From Cinclus cinclus (lineage: Eukaryota > Chordata > Aves > Passeriformes > Cinclidae), in NCBI RefSeq assembly GCF_963662255.1, contig NC_085071.1, positions 4,180,701-4,244,700 on the forward strand: 64,000 bases of DNA, written 5' to 3'. The notes under the pieces are model-generated. The model was not told the origin of the DNA, did no database searches, and saw only the letters and a program-made list of their open reading frames with translations. Below, piece after piece: positions 1 to 11,927 of this stretch; position 1 is the stretch's first letter; each line of letters begins with the position of its first letter. The position numbers were made by a program, and so were the translations under genes.

Positions 1-59
1 GGGACACAGGCATGTCCCTTAAGCAGTGAGTGACTTCAGCTCTAGTTTCGAGCTCTCCT

Positions 60-480
60 GTGAAGCCACTCTCAGGTGACATGGAGATAAAAGACAGGAG
101 CCTCATATAACATTCCACAGAGAGCAGAACCTTTATTATAGGAGGCCACTCCGTGAAGGGTGCCAGGGACAAGAGGTCCCCTGAACTGGGGAGAAACAGG
201 ATTATATGGGGAAGGCAGTGGGTGGGGTAGAGCAACAGGGCAAATAGTCTGAGGGCTCAAAACCAAAACAAGGGAAAGAGAACAACGGGGTACAGGCTAT
301 TAACGTGAAGAAACAGCACAGTAGGTGCATTTCTTCTTGCCACCAACTGTAAGGGGACTCGTTTGGGAGGTGTATCTCCTGGGGAGTCCTGTAGACCTTT
401 TTGGCCCTCACGTCTTGTTCCTCCATGGGAGCTCAGGGTGTTTCTGCGCCGAGGGCTTATTGCCCTCCACAGACCAGGAT
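60..480 (-). mobile_element. LTR-like sequence, minus strand (tentative)
   Basis: Read on the minus strand, this stretch has a TATA-like ATATAAT (plus 201-207) and, about 65 bases further on, an AATAAA signal (plus 132-137) followed by GTTCTGCTCTC. That arrangement is typical of the U3-R part of an endogenous retroviral long terminal repeat. I could not define TG...CA ends or a target-site duplication, and no viral coding sequence is visible nearby, so at most it is a solo or truncated LTR. It could instead be the 3' end of some other minus-strand transcript. Confidence 0.3.
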
Positions 481-545
481 GATGGGCACATGGATCGGGA
501 CCATGCACACTCAAACTGGGATGAGGCACACACAGCCCGGGGGCA

Positions 546-1015
546 ATGAGCGCAGTTAGACCGCGATGATGTGTGCACTTAGACCGGGATAATGTGTGCA
601 GGGATCGGGATGATGTGTGCACTTAGACCGGGATAATGTGTGCAGGGATCGGGATGATGTGTGCACTTAGACCGGGATAATGTGTGCACTTAGACCGGGA
701 TGATGTGTGCACTTAGACCGGGATTATGTGTGCAGGGATCGGGATGATGTGTGCACTTAGACCGGGATAATGTGTGCACTTAGACCGGGATAATGTGTGC
801 AGGGATCAGGATAATGTGTGCACTTAGACCGGGATGATGTGTGCACTTAGACCGGGATAATGTGTGCAGGGATCGGGATGATGTGTGCACTTAGACCGGG
901 ATAATGTGTGCACTTAGATCGGGATGATGTGTGCACTTAGACCGGGATAATGTGTGCAGGGATCAGGATAACGTGTGCACTTATACCGGGATGATGTGTG
1001 CAGGGATCGGGACGA
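546..1015. repeat. 21/23-bp minisatellite with mixed unit types
   Basis: About 20 tandem units of two related types. Type A is 23 bp, starting ACTTAGACCGGGAT and ending ATGTGTGC. Type B is 21 bp, starting AGGGATCGGGAT and ending ATGTGTGC. The order is mostly A-A-B or A-B. The left edge (about 480-545) is diverged. The array ends at about 1015, where GC-rich promoter sequence begins. It lies upstream of OSCP1 and is non-coding. Confidence 0.9.
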
Positions 1016-1084
1016 TGCGCACGCGCGGCCCGGCCGGCCAAGACGGCGCTCCCCGATTGGCTCCGCGGTTGCTCGGGAACGGCG

Positions 1085-1412
1085 GCGGGGAGCGGGAGCG
1101 GGAGAACCGGGGCCGTGCCGGGGAGCCGGGGCCGTGCGGGAGAAGCGGGGCCGTACGGGAGAACCGGGGCCGTGCCGGGAGAACCGGGGCCGTGCCGGGG
1201 AGCCGGGGCCGTGCGGGAGGACCGGGGCCGTGCGGGAGAACCGGGGCCGTGCCGGGAGAACCGGGGCCGTGCGGGAGAACCGGGGCCGTGCGGGAGAACC
1301 GGGGCCCTGCCGGGGAACCGAGGCCGTGCCGGGGAGCCGGGGCCGTGCGGGAGAACCGGGGCCGTGCCGGAGAAGCGGGGCCGTGCGGGAGAACCGGGGC
1401 CGTGCCGGAGCC
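1085..1412. repeat. GC-rich 19/20-bp minisatellite in the OSCP1 promoter/5' leader
   Basis: Tandem copies built on CCGGGGCCGTGCGGGAGAA, with a 20-bp form where GCGGG becomes GCCGGG. There are roughly 16 copies. The array abuts the OSCP1 initiation codon at 1413, so it probably forms part of the CpG-rich promoter and 5' untranslated leader. Repeated CpGs and G4 runs make it prone to length variation and hard to assemble. Confidence 0.85.
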
Positions 1413-4400
1413 ATGTCGGCGCGGACGCTGCCGCTGCTGTTCCTGAACCTGGGCGGGGAGATGCTCTACATCCTGGACCAGCGGCTGCGCGCCCAGAGCA
1501 TCCCCGGAGAGAAGGCGCGCAAAGGTGAGCGGCGGGCGGGGGCCGGGCACGGGTCCTTTCGCTCCCGGCGTCCCGGGGAGCCGCTGCCGGTGTCGGGCTG
1601 GTGGCACTGCCCGTGTCCCCGGGCAGGGCTCTGACCCCATAGCGGCTCGGGCTGCTCGCCGCGGCCGTACCGATTCCCACAGAATGATAGAATGAACAAG
1701 TTTGGAAAAGACTTTTGAGATCCTGGGGTCCAACCCATGACCTAACACCTCCTCACCAGCTAAACCATGGCACCGAGTGCCACGCCCGGTCTTTTTTTAA
1801 ACACGTCCGGGGAGGGTGACTTCGCCCTCTCCCTGGGCAGACGATTCCATTGCACAGTCACTCTTTCAGTGAAGAATGTTTCTCTAACATCTAGCCCAAA
1901 CTTCCCTTGGTGCAGTTTAAGGCTGTGTCCTCTCCTGTGAGTTCTTGCACCGGCGGGCGCAGGGACACGCTGTGCTGTCACCCGGGGATGCTGTGAACTG
2001 GCATCAGTGCTGGCCTGGGGCAGGAGTTTAGGAGTTTCCTTGGCCCGATTTCAGGGCTCCATCTCAGTAATTATCACAGAAATCAGCCCTCACTGTTTTG
2101 TGGTCCCCACTAAACGTTCCTGTGGTAAGAACAGCCCAAAGATGTTGCTGAGATTGGTTTGGGAGGGTCTCACACAGAAGGAGAAAGTGGAGTCTGTGTT
2201 GGTGCTTCTGTGCTCAGTTTGGGGGCTAAAGCTTCAGAAATGTACTTTTGGACTCAAAATAACTCGGTATTTGGTTATGTCAGCCCAGGTCCTGGACTGT
2301 TTGGAGCAGACCAGGTTGCTTTGCAATGGGAAGGAGTTTCCAGGAATAAATGTGTAAATCTTGTGCAGACACAGCACGTGCAATTGTGTGAAATTCAGAT
2401 ACCAGTACGGCTCCTGAAACCCTTGTCTGGCTTTTATACGATCTCATTTGGTGAAAATCCTTGTACAAACAGAGCCTCATGCCTTCACGTGGGGCATGAA
2501 ACTCCAGCTCACAGCCAAGCACCTCTGTATTTACCACTTCAAATTAAAGCTTTGCTTTTCAAGTCCTTACACCTCTCTGTCAGGGGGTGAGGAATGTGCC
2601 TCAGGAACCTCTGTGATGTTTAAATAAAAAATCAACTTGGTATGAGCTTGGTATTGTTATCCCTTCTGTCTGTCCTTTATAAAGTACTAAACAACAAAGG
2701 GTTCACTGTGTAATTAATGTATTGTTTGTGAGGGGGCAATCTTAATTATTTATGTGTGTCCTGATGAGGGAATGATCTGACAGAAGTTTACTGCTGTTCA
2801 TACAGGGACAAGTTTAGATCTTTAGCTAAATTAAATCTTGGTGGAGTATCTCAGCAGGAGAGTTGGACTGTTGAAGTTTGTCCATGCATGGCTTTTTTTT
2901 TCCTTCCAAAAAACAGTGTTAATTTCACCAAGATGTGGTTCATCCACACTGAGGTGTTTGTTGATGCTTAAAGCTGTTCACTCAAATGTTGGTTACTTGT
3001 AAGTGCAAAATGCAGCTGAAAATTACCCAAGCTCATGCAAAGGGTAAAATTTGATGTGCACTGAAGCAGCAGGATTTTATCCAAGGGGAAGGTAAGGTTC
3101 TCATTCAGTGCTGAATGCTGATGAGAAGAGACAAAATCCATTAGTTATCTTTTTTTTAAGTTTATTTCTTTATATTTCTTTTCTTCTCCTCACAACTCTT
3201 GTTCTTACATCTTGAACTGCTGTTTTGTTTTATATGCTTCGTGTAGATGAATGGACAGATGTGGACAGGAAACGAGGTACAGTAACTGCTGGCTGCATGC
3301 ACCAGTCCAACCCCACGTGCACACCTGGGGCTCATCGTGCCTGAACACCTGAGGCTGTTCCTGCAGCCTTCAGTCAGTGTCACAAATGAACAATAATGCT
3401 CACCTGGTCCTTAAATGCCCTTTTGACTGTAAATCAATGAAAAACCAGACCATATCTTAAAATCATATGGCTTCAAAAATCAGCTGTTAATTTAATCAAG
3501 ACTATAAATGGATCAAGACTTTTTATCCTGGTGGTCTTGCCTGCAAAATTGGTATTTGTGTTTCTTTACCACTGTTTTCATGCAAGCATGCAATTGTGTG
3601 AGCATTGTGCAGGTTGTTTTTCTGCTTAAATACAGGAATATTTGGTATATTGCATTTTTCTAAGGTTTTATCTAATTCATTGCTCAGGGTTTGGACAGGT
3701 GAACTCCAGGGATGATTGAAGGCATTCCCATCCCAGCTGCTTTACCTACCTGTGCTGGTGGTCACACCTAGCAGAGTGATGCCAAAGGAGCAGGTGCCCA
3801 CACCTCAGCCAAGCTCATCCTGACTGGAGCAATCCTGAGGGTGGGATTGAGACCTTGGATACTGCAGGGGAGGAGCCCAGGTGTGAACGCCTTTCCCTCT
3901 GGAATTTGCCCTGGAACGGGAGTCTCTAGCAAGGGCTGTGCTAAGGAATGAGGAATTGAATCTCTTGAATCTCAGGTTTTTGCTCGGTGAACATGAGCAG
4001 AACTACAGGGTCCTTCTGAGCAGCCCTTTTTAAAGAGGGATCAAGGTTATAATTCATGTTTTGCAGAATAAGCATCATTATAGTAGGTTTTAATATTTAC
4101 TGAAGGTAAATGCTGATGTCCTGGAGTTTGCCCCAGCTTTTTTCTCACCATTAAATCCTGTTTGCAAGCACACCCTTTTCCCAGCCTTTAACTCAGAAGT
4201 GCAGGAAGAGATTCCATCCCATCCAAAACAAGGAGCTGCCCAGAGCTGTGACACAGCGAGACAGGGGTGGCTCAGGGGCAGGTCCCAGGCTGACCCATCA
4301 CTTCTCCTGTGACTGAGAACACTTTGCCTGTGCTCAGTGCTCCGGGGGATCTCAGGAGGGTCCTGGAGTCACCACCTGGGGCTGTCACTGGTGGAGCTGT

Positions 4401-7400
4401 GATGAGGTTCCCTGAGGAACCACGAGCCTGTGGCACGTAGGGTGGCTGCCTAGAACTCAGAATGTTCCTCCTGCTGCCCCAAACATCCTCCAGGAAGCAC
4501 CAGCATCACCCAGGTGTAGCTCCAGTCTCATGTCATGCATCCCAGCCATGCCAGTGACATGTGCTGTTTGTCACCACAGACTTGGCACGAGGAGATGGAA
4601 GCTCCTGTCACCCCCAGCTTTAGTCCTGTCCATAGCACTGGCTGTACTGGTTTCCCTCCTCTCATCCCAGTTGATGACCTCCCCTCTCTGCTCAGTTGCT
4701 CTTTCTGTGTTGCTTGTGGCATGTCCCTGGGCCAATGCTCCTGTGTCACCTGCCATGGCCACTCCAGGGCCCCCTTGAGACTTTTGCTGTGTCATTACCA
4801 AACATGTGAGAGATTTTTTATCAGTTTGCCCTTTACCGTGATTTTTTTTTATGTCTTTCTCAGTTCTTTTTATAGCCCACACAAGAGGTTTTAATTTCAG
4901 AAAATAATTTATGTCTGTGGTTCATACAGACCTTTGATTCTGTTGAAAAATCAGTGTACTGGGAGCTGTCTGTCTCCTGGTGGTTTGGGTTCTTTGTGAC
5001 TCTCCAATGACAGAAGTCTTTGTCAGGGCAGCACACACAAGCAGCTTAAAAATATTTTCCTTAATAGCAGTATTTTTGTCATACTGATTGATTTATTACC
5101 TGCAAAATTAACTAGATACTAATATCGACTAGTACTAATATATTTTATTTTTTCCACAAAAATAGGGGATTTCTGCCTGAGATTGCAAGTAGGGATTGTT
5201 TTGTAGCCAGTTTATTTGAAAGGAAGGGAGGAAGGAAGGAAGGACTTTTTTCCTATTTGCAATTAGGTGGTCCAGCGTGCTCAGGAGCTGAGATCTGTCT
5301 GGGGTTTTGGGGTGTTTAAACCAGGACTAGGGAGCCCTGTCAGGTTCAGCACAGGGGCTGCTGAGCTGTGTGTGAGCTGTGCATGAGGAACCTGTAACCA
5401 GCAGGTTTTGAGAGGAGAGAGAATCACTTCAGGAAGCCTCTGCCCTTGAGATCACAGCTCTCCCTGCCCAGGGTCCCAGCAGTCCCCGGGGAGTTTATCC
5501 TCTAGGAAGAGATGAAGTGACAGGGAAATTACCTTTGTTTTGTCTGTTGGTGTAGGACAGGTGTGAAAAGCCAGGTGTCTGACCCCCCCAGGGAATCATT
5601 AGGGCAATAATTCAAACCATGAGTCACTACCACTCTCTGTATGTTTACTTTTTCTCCTGTTCCTCTTTTTTTTTTTAATTATTTATTCTGAGATTTTTAT
5701 AATCCACAAGAATTGTCTGGCATTATGAGCTTCGTAAGAGTCATCTGCTTAGGAAAATCCACACTTGTACAGTAATCTGTGACCTGATGTATTCATTTAC
5801 CTTTTTTTTTTTTGATAGAGGAATAAACGTTTATTGACGATAGCTCTTTAGAGTGTATCAGGGAGATAATAAAAGTGGCAGATCCAGCACAAAAGCTCAG
5901 ATGCTGCATCTGCTTGAACCATTGCACAATGTTTTCCATCCTATTTGCATTAAAAGCTCAATTAGCAGACACAGCTCTCACACTCAGCACCTCTGAGCTC
6001 TAAGAACTCCTCAGTAATAAAACAGGTCCATGGCTAAATTTGCACTTAAAAAAAATGGAAGTTTGGAGTTCTGCATTTGAAACTGTAGGGCCGGCAGATG
6101 TTTCAGCTGTGAGAGCTCTGAATGGGTTGATATAGGTCCCAGGGATATAAATGCTTTATTAAATACCTGCCAGTGTTAATCCATTTGGAATAAAGATTAC
6201 AGAGAGTCCAGCAGGAGCTTCTGTTGAGAAGTTAAAAAATAGACTGATGGTGTCAGAGGGTGTTGAAGAGCAGACACAGCCAGGCAGCTGCAATCTGCAG
6301 AGATCTACCACAGTGCAAAACACTCTCCTTAGGAAGTAGAACTGCAGCTTTTTTAGATAATAATACATCAGAGCAGCCTACAAGCAATATTATTTAAAAG
6401 TGAAAAGTGCCAACTATAGCTGTAAAACCAGGGCAACAAAGCCAGCCTTATTCCCACTGGGAAACAGGGATTGCTGCCTTCAGCTCAGGTGGCATTTGTG
6501 CCCTGGGGGACATCAGCTGGCTCAGCCCAGGTGGGACTGAGGCAGTGCTGGATCTGGAGATGTTCCCTCTCTGATGTTGTGCTCTGTCCCTGCTCTGCAC
6601 AGGTAACCCCAGCTGGGATGAACCAGGAACACACTTGTTCTGGAGCAAACCACAGAGCCTCTTTGTCTTTGCAGTTATGAACGACATCATCACCACCATG
6701 TTCAACAAAAAATTCATGGAGGAGCTGTTCAAACCTCAGGATCTGTATTCCAAGAAAGCCCTGCGCACCGTGTACGACCGGCTGGCTCACGCCTCCATCA
6801 TGAGACTGAACCAGGCCAGCATGGACAAGGTAACACACTCCTGCTGCCCAGCCTGCCTCTGCTGCACTCCCCAGCTGTCCTTCACCAGTTTCTGTTGCAA
6901 TAATGAACCCATGGCTTTACCATTCTGAAGTATTTTGGAACAACTTTCCTTGTGAAAATGGTTCTCCGCCAAGAAAATCCATGGTGGTTTCAGCTGCTTT
7001 AGAACTATTGAGTATTTCTGTTTGAAAAGCTAAATGTTTGATTTGGACAAGTTCATTAAGCATTCCTTAAGTTAATCAGGTGTTTTTGTATATATTAAAA
7101 AGATACACATCTATGGTATATGGGTGTGGATAAATGTCTGTAGTTCTGTACTGACACCCACTGTCTTGCAGCTGCAGGTGTTAAGAGTTATTGCCTGCAA
7201 ACAGTGTATCCACGGCCAATTTAGGAAAAAATGGTGGGAATGAGTGGGAGTAGTAGGATTACCAGAGAGCCCTCCACCCAGGTGTCAGGGCTGCTGAAAT
7301 TCATAGAACCAGTGAGATTGGAAAAGCTCTCCAAGAGCGTGGAGTTCAATTCCCACCTTGTCACCCAGCCCAGAGCACTGAGGGCCACGTCCAGTCATTG

Positions 7401-10400
7401 CTTGGACACCTCCAGGGATGGGGCCTTCACCTCCTCCCTGGGCAGCCCCTTCCAATGTTTAATCAATATTTCCATGTAGAAATTCCTCCTGATGTCCAAC
7501 CTGACCCTCCCCTGGCACAGCCTGAGGCCATTCCTTCTCCTCCTGTCCCTGTTCCATGGGAACAGAGCTCGACCCACCCTGGCTGTCCACTCCTGTCATA
7601 AATTATGCAGAGCCTGAAGGTCCCCCTGAGCCTCTTTTTCTCCAGTCTGAGCCCCCTCCTCTGCTCTAGGTGCTCCAGCCCCTTCCCCAGCTCCACCCCC
7701 TTCTCTGGACACACTCCAGACCCTCAAAGTCTCTTGCACTGAGAGGCTGGGAACTAGACCCAGCACTGGAGGTGTGACCTCACTGAGCACTGGTGACCTT
7801 GGAGACCCAGCAGGAAGGCTGGGGATGGGACTGCAGAGGTTTTGTGGTTTTAAGAAACGAAGCTTGGCTCCTTGTGCCGTAGGCAGGTGCTGGCCTGGCT
7901 GAATCCCTCCCTCCATGCCCAGGAGGTTTCCTCTGTGGCCAGACCAATGTTCCCGTGTTCCTTTTCAGCTCTACGACCTCATGACCATGGCCTTCAAGTA
8001 CCAAGTGCTGCTGTGCCCTCGGCCCAGGGACGTTATGCTGGTCACGTTCAACCACCTGGATGCCATCAAGGATTTCATCTCCGACTCCCCTGGCATTCTG
8101 AACCAGGTGGATGAGACCTTCCGAAGGCTGATTGAAGTAAGAATCCTCAGAAAAAGGATGGGACACACTGTGGTTTGATTTTATGGGGTTTTACCTCTTA
8201 GAGATGAATTACTACTTTGAAGAGAGCTATGAGTCAAGTGGTATTTTTCTACTGGCCCAGTTTAAATCAATACATTGCTTATTCAGCCTGATTTAAGTCT
8301 CCACTGATTTCAGCAGAAATTAAATCAGACATTTAGTCGCAGACAATAATTATTGATAATGACCAGCAGCCCCCTTAGAGCATCTCTGCTCCCCCTGCAA
8401 GTGGAGCAGAATATTCAGCTGTACTTGTTCCCTCTTTCCCTGGGTGGGTAATGGCAGACCTGTAAACCCTTGCATGATGATTTTCCTTTTCCAGACCTAC
8501 AACTGTCTCTCTGATGGTGAATTCCAGCTCATCAGGCAAACACTTCTCATTTTCTTCCAGGATATGCACATCAGGGTAAGAGCCCAATCCAACTAGGCAG
8601 GGAGAATGACAGGGAGTTTGGGGCTGGAATACGAATGGATCTGCTAATAAACACTACAGGTTTGGGATTGTTGCTTGTGCTTTTGATGTGCTTGTAATTG
8701 CACTCAAATTTCACAAATTACGCACATATACTGCAATAATGCTGAATAATTCTACAATATTATGGAAAAAGGAATCTCTACTAGTGTGATTTACTGATTG
8801 ATAAATCCACTTTTCCTTTTAGAAGAAACTTGATAGGAAACTTGAGTGTGAAAACAAATTGGTCACGCTCACATGCACTAACAGGATGTAGTTTTTAACT
8901 TAATTTTTTTAATGTTAGATCGGTGTGCCTATCCTGTGGACCACAATTCCACATCACTGGTTTTGTAAATACATCCCTACACACACATCAAGAGCTCCGG
9001 GAAACCTTCCCCAGTGTAGGCAGAGAGGCTCAAGCTCAGATTTCAGGGAATTTGGATGGGAAGGTCCATAGAGGATTTCCTCAGAGTGTGATGTTTGTGA
9101 TGTCCTTTTGCAGGTCTCCCTCTTCCTGAAGGATAAAGTGCAAAACTCAAACGGTCACTTTGTGCTGCCAATCTCAGGGCCTGTCCCGTGGGGCACAGAG
9201 GTGCCAGGGCTCATCAGGTGAGCTGGTGCCACATGTGAGGCTGCTCAGTGAGGAGCATTTCACTCCAGAGGGCTCAGGAATCCAGCTCAAACTGCCATTC
9301 CTGTTGCATGGATAGCTGAAGCTCCAGTAAATACTATTTAAAGGGCAGAATTTGGAACTAAGTCAGCCAGCAATGAAATGCTGAGCTGCTTTTGGAGTTT
9401 TCTATCCCAGTAAATTAGCTATTAGTAATTTATCCCATAACAGAGACATTTAACAATGTACAGAATAGAGTTTTACTCCCCTCGTGCAAAACGCAGAGGA
9501 ACTAGGTACTAAAATAAGAACTGAAACTACTAAATGTTTTAATAATGCCTCGTTTTTAAGGATATTCAATCACAAAGGAGTGGAAGTTAAAAGGGCTGAG
9601 TTCACCACTGCTGGAAATTACATTACTCCACAAAGGGAAGGATCTTTTGAGCTTTATGGAGACAGAGTCCTCAAACTTGGAACAAATATGTAAGTAATTT
9701 TTGTTCTATGTGGAAACCTGAACCAAATGCTGTTCAGAAGCACATCTTCAGCCTGGTGTGGTTTTGGCCTTTTTTGTTTTTAATTATCAGGTTTACTTTG
9801 TTACAAGGTGCTGTCTTGCACCAGGACATGTGTGGACAGAGTATAAAGAGCTGCAGAAAACACCAAAACTTTGATTTATGTCCACAGTGGAGCTGAGGAA
9901 AGAGTGTTCTTACATAGTGCTGCATCTTATGTGCATTGTGGTTTAATGTAACCATAATTAAGAAATCCTGTCTCTTCTCCACATTTGCTTTAATATACAT
10001 TTTCCATCCAAAGAGATCTGTGTTCCTTCTCACAGCTTTGTCCCTCACATGCCTTATTGCCTCAGTATTGCACTACACTGAGCTGTAACTTCTCACTGCA
10101 GTTGTTCAGTCTTCAGAAAAATATCCTAAAATTTTGAATCCTGTGCTGCTCCCTCTGGTTGCTGTACCTTGTCCCAGAACAAGCTGTTGTTCCCTCTAGG
10201 TACAGTGTGACCCGGCCAGTGGAGACACACATGTCAGGATCATCCAAAACCCTGGCATCCCAGGCAAAGGTCAGTGTTGTCCTGTTCCTATCACTGTTTA
10301 AACTGGCCAAATTCTTAGTCTCTAGATATGGGATAAGTTCAGGGAAACTTTTCAGTTGTTCTCAGAGCCTCATCCAGTCCTCCCCAGTCCTTTGAAGCCA

Positions 10401-11919
10401 GGGGAAGTGCACATTTTCCATAAGAATCCACATGCTCATGCAAGGATGTGCTTGCTTTCATTTTAATCTCCTCAGAAAACAGAAAGTTTGCTTTACAGAT
10501 TTCTCATCTTCCCAGTTTAGCTGGAAAAGTATCTTGTGCTGAGTCTATAAATTCAAGCTACTATTTCCAGTATCAAGCTGGTGATTAGTAGTTATCTGCA
10601 GTCTCTCCCAGGAATAACAGGGAAGTGTGTTAATATCTCTCTGAAGGACATGGATGGAATATCAGAAATATATGAAGGACATATCTGGAATATCAAAGCT
10701 CCTTGCAGCCCCAGTCTCCCAGGTAATGACTCATTGCTGTTTCCTGCAGGAGAACATAGCCCCCAACCCTCTTGCTAAAGAAGAGCTGAACTTTCTGGCC
10801 CGGCTGCTGGGAGGTTTGGACATCCAGAAACCTGCTGGTGGTGACACGGGATTTCGGCTGAATTTGTTCACAACTGATGAGGAGGAAGAGTACGCTGGAG
10901 TCCTTCCTGGTTTGGGTTTGGGGTGCCCTGTGGGAAGCCCTGGAGACCAAAGCTGGCCCTCAACAGCTTTAGGGTCAGCCCAGCACATTGTTATCCTCCT
11001 CCAGGATGTTTCCTGTGATGCAGCCTCGCTCCCAATGCCACTAGACAGAAACATCCTTTCAGCCATTTTAATCTCAGCTACAGCAATATTCCTGCTTTTC
11101 TACACTTTACAAAAATATCTAGGACAGGGAGAAGCCTCCAAACTGGGGTGAATACATTAATTTGATAAGTAGGAACAGAGGCATTGTCCAAAATTCATAG
11201 AATTCCAGAATGGTTTGGGTTGGAAGGGACCTTAAAGGTCCTCTGATTCTATTCTACCAAGGGAAGGGACACCTTCCAGTAGACCAGATTGCTTCAAGCC
11301 CCATCCAGTCTGGCCCTGTGAGCATCCTCTGAGCGTCATTTGTGCCTACAGGAGCCTCATGAAGCCTGATTTTTATAATTTCCTTATACATCTTCATGGG
11401 ATTAACCAGTCTTTTAATGTTTTCAATTGAGGCATGCTGCACAGACCAGACCAGAGGAGTTGTCCTACAAGGTTATCAGCATTGAAGCCACACAGGTACG
11501 TAATGTGTTTCCTATCATTTGTTCTCACCTGCTGCCTTGCTAAGGACTGTGTTTCACCCAGAGTAGCGATTTAAAACTTTTTTCCCATTTCACTCGAGCT
11601 CGTAACTAAGTAATAGCCAATTTTCTGCCAAAACAGTGGAATTGGTGAACATTTGCTAAGAAAACTTGAATCCTGACAATTACCAGAGCAAGTGTTTAGC
11701 CGACTTGGGTGTAGAAGGGGCACGTCCCAGCCCAGCCCAGTCCCGGCCGCGGTAGCAGCCTGGGGGCACCGGCAGGGGCTGAGCGTGGTGTCTGTCCCGC
11801 AGGAGCCGGGGCGGCGGGCGGAGCTGTCCCGCATCCTGGGCGAGCTGGAGGTGGAGGAGCCGCGCCCGGGCAGCGCCGAGAAGGGCGAGGATCTGCTGGC
11901 ACTGATGGACGGGCTCTGA
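1413..11919 (+). CDS. OSCP1: OSCP1, organic solute carrier partner 1 (10 coding exons)
   Basis: Coding exons: 1413-1524, 6675-6829, 7969-8136, 8495-8575, 9114-9217, 9561-9689, 10200-10269, 10750-10889, 11432-11495 and 11803-11919. All junctions are GT-AG and in phase. They total 1140 nt, giving 379 aa, the length of human OSCP1. The N-terminus MSARTLPLLFLNLGGEMLYI and the C-terminus EDLLALMDGL are diagnostic of the family. OSCP1 proteins are reported to promote uptake of organic solutes and to be cytosolic or ciliary; that role comes from family knowledge. The start has a good context (GGAGCCATGT) and directly follows the GC-rich minisatellite. The exon 8 donor is GTACGC, a weak site, but it is the only one that restores the acidic run DEEEEH across the junction. 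No canonical AATAAA was seen between the stop and the LSM10 promoter about 380 bp away. Confidence 0.95.
1679..1945 (-). mobile_element. CR1 LINE 3'-end fragment
   Basis: Reverse-oriented CR1 tail: GGGGTCCAACCCATGACC, then the region complementary to the usual 'blunted, reorganised' CR1 3' part (CCTGGGCAGACGATTCCA, TCTAGCCCAAACTTCCC). It lies in OSCP1 intron 1, about 155 bp after exon 1. Confidence 0.8.
1946..6674. other. OSCP1 intron 1 remainder
   Basis: AT-rich intronic sequence with no coding exon that I can support. It contains a short GGAA microsatellite near 5219-5243 and the possible retroposed poly(A) end described separately at 5802. No RNA gene was recognised. Confidence 0.6.
5802..6060 (-). 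mobile_element. Possible retroposed mRNA 3' end (poly-T plus reverse AATAAA)
   Basis: A 12-base T run (5802-5813) is followed 16 bases later by TTTATT (5830-5835), which is AATAAA on the minus strand. That spacing is what a polyadenylated transcript inserted in minus orientation would leave. The signal sits in a perfect 14-base palindrome (5822-5835). No recognisable coding sequence was found upstream on the minus strand, so the source and right boundary are unknown. Confidence 0.3.
7300..7792 (-). mobile_element. CR1 LINE 3'-end fragment (~490 bp)
   Basis: Reverse-oriented CR1 in OSCP1 intron 2. It runs from a degraded 3' tip (TCATAGAACCAGTGAGATTGG) through TTGGACACCTCCAGGGATGG, CTGGGCAGCCCCTTCCAATG, GAAATTCCTCCTGATGTCCA and TCCAGTCTGAGCCCC to GGTGTGACCTCACTGAG. 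This is the longest minus-strand CR1 copy in the window. Confidence 0.9.
11198..11305 (-). mobile_element. CR1 LINE 3'-tip fragment
   Basis: A short reverse-oriented CR1 tail in OSCP1 intron 8, recognised by CAGAATGGTTTGGGTTGGAA, GGGACCTTAAAGG and GGGACACCTTCC. It ends about 130 bp before coding exon 9. Confidence 0.8.
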
Positions 11920-11927
11920 GCGGGACA

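Noticed and set aside
937..1748. Several 160-255-codon frames on both strands over the OSCP1 promoter
   Set aside because: They come from the stop-poor GC-rich minisatellite. Only the OSCP1 exon 1 frame has homology support.
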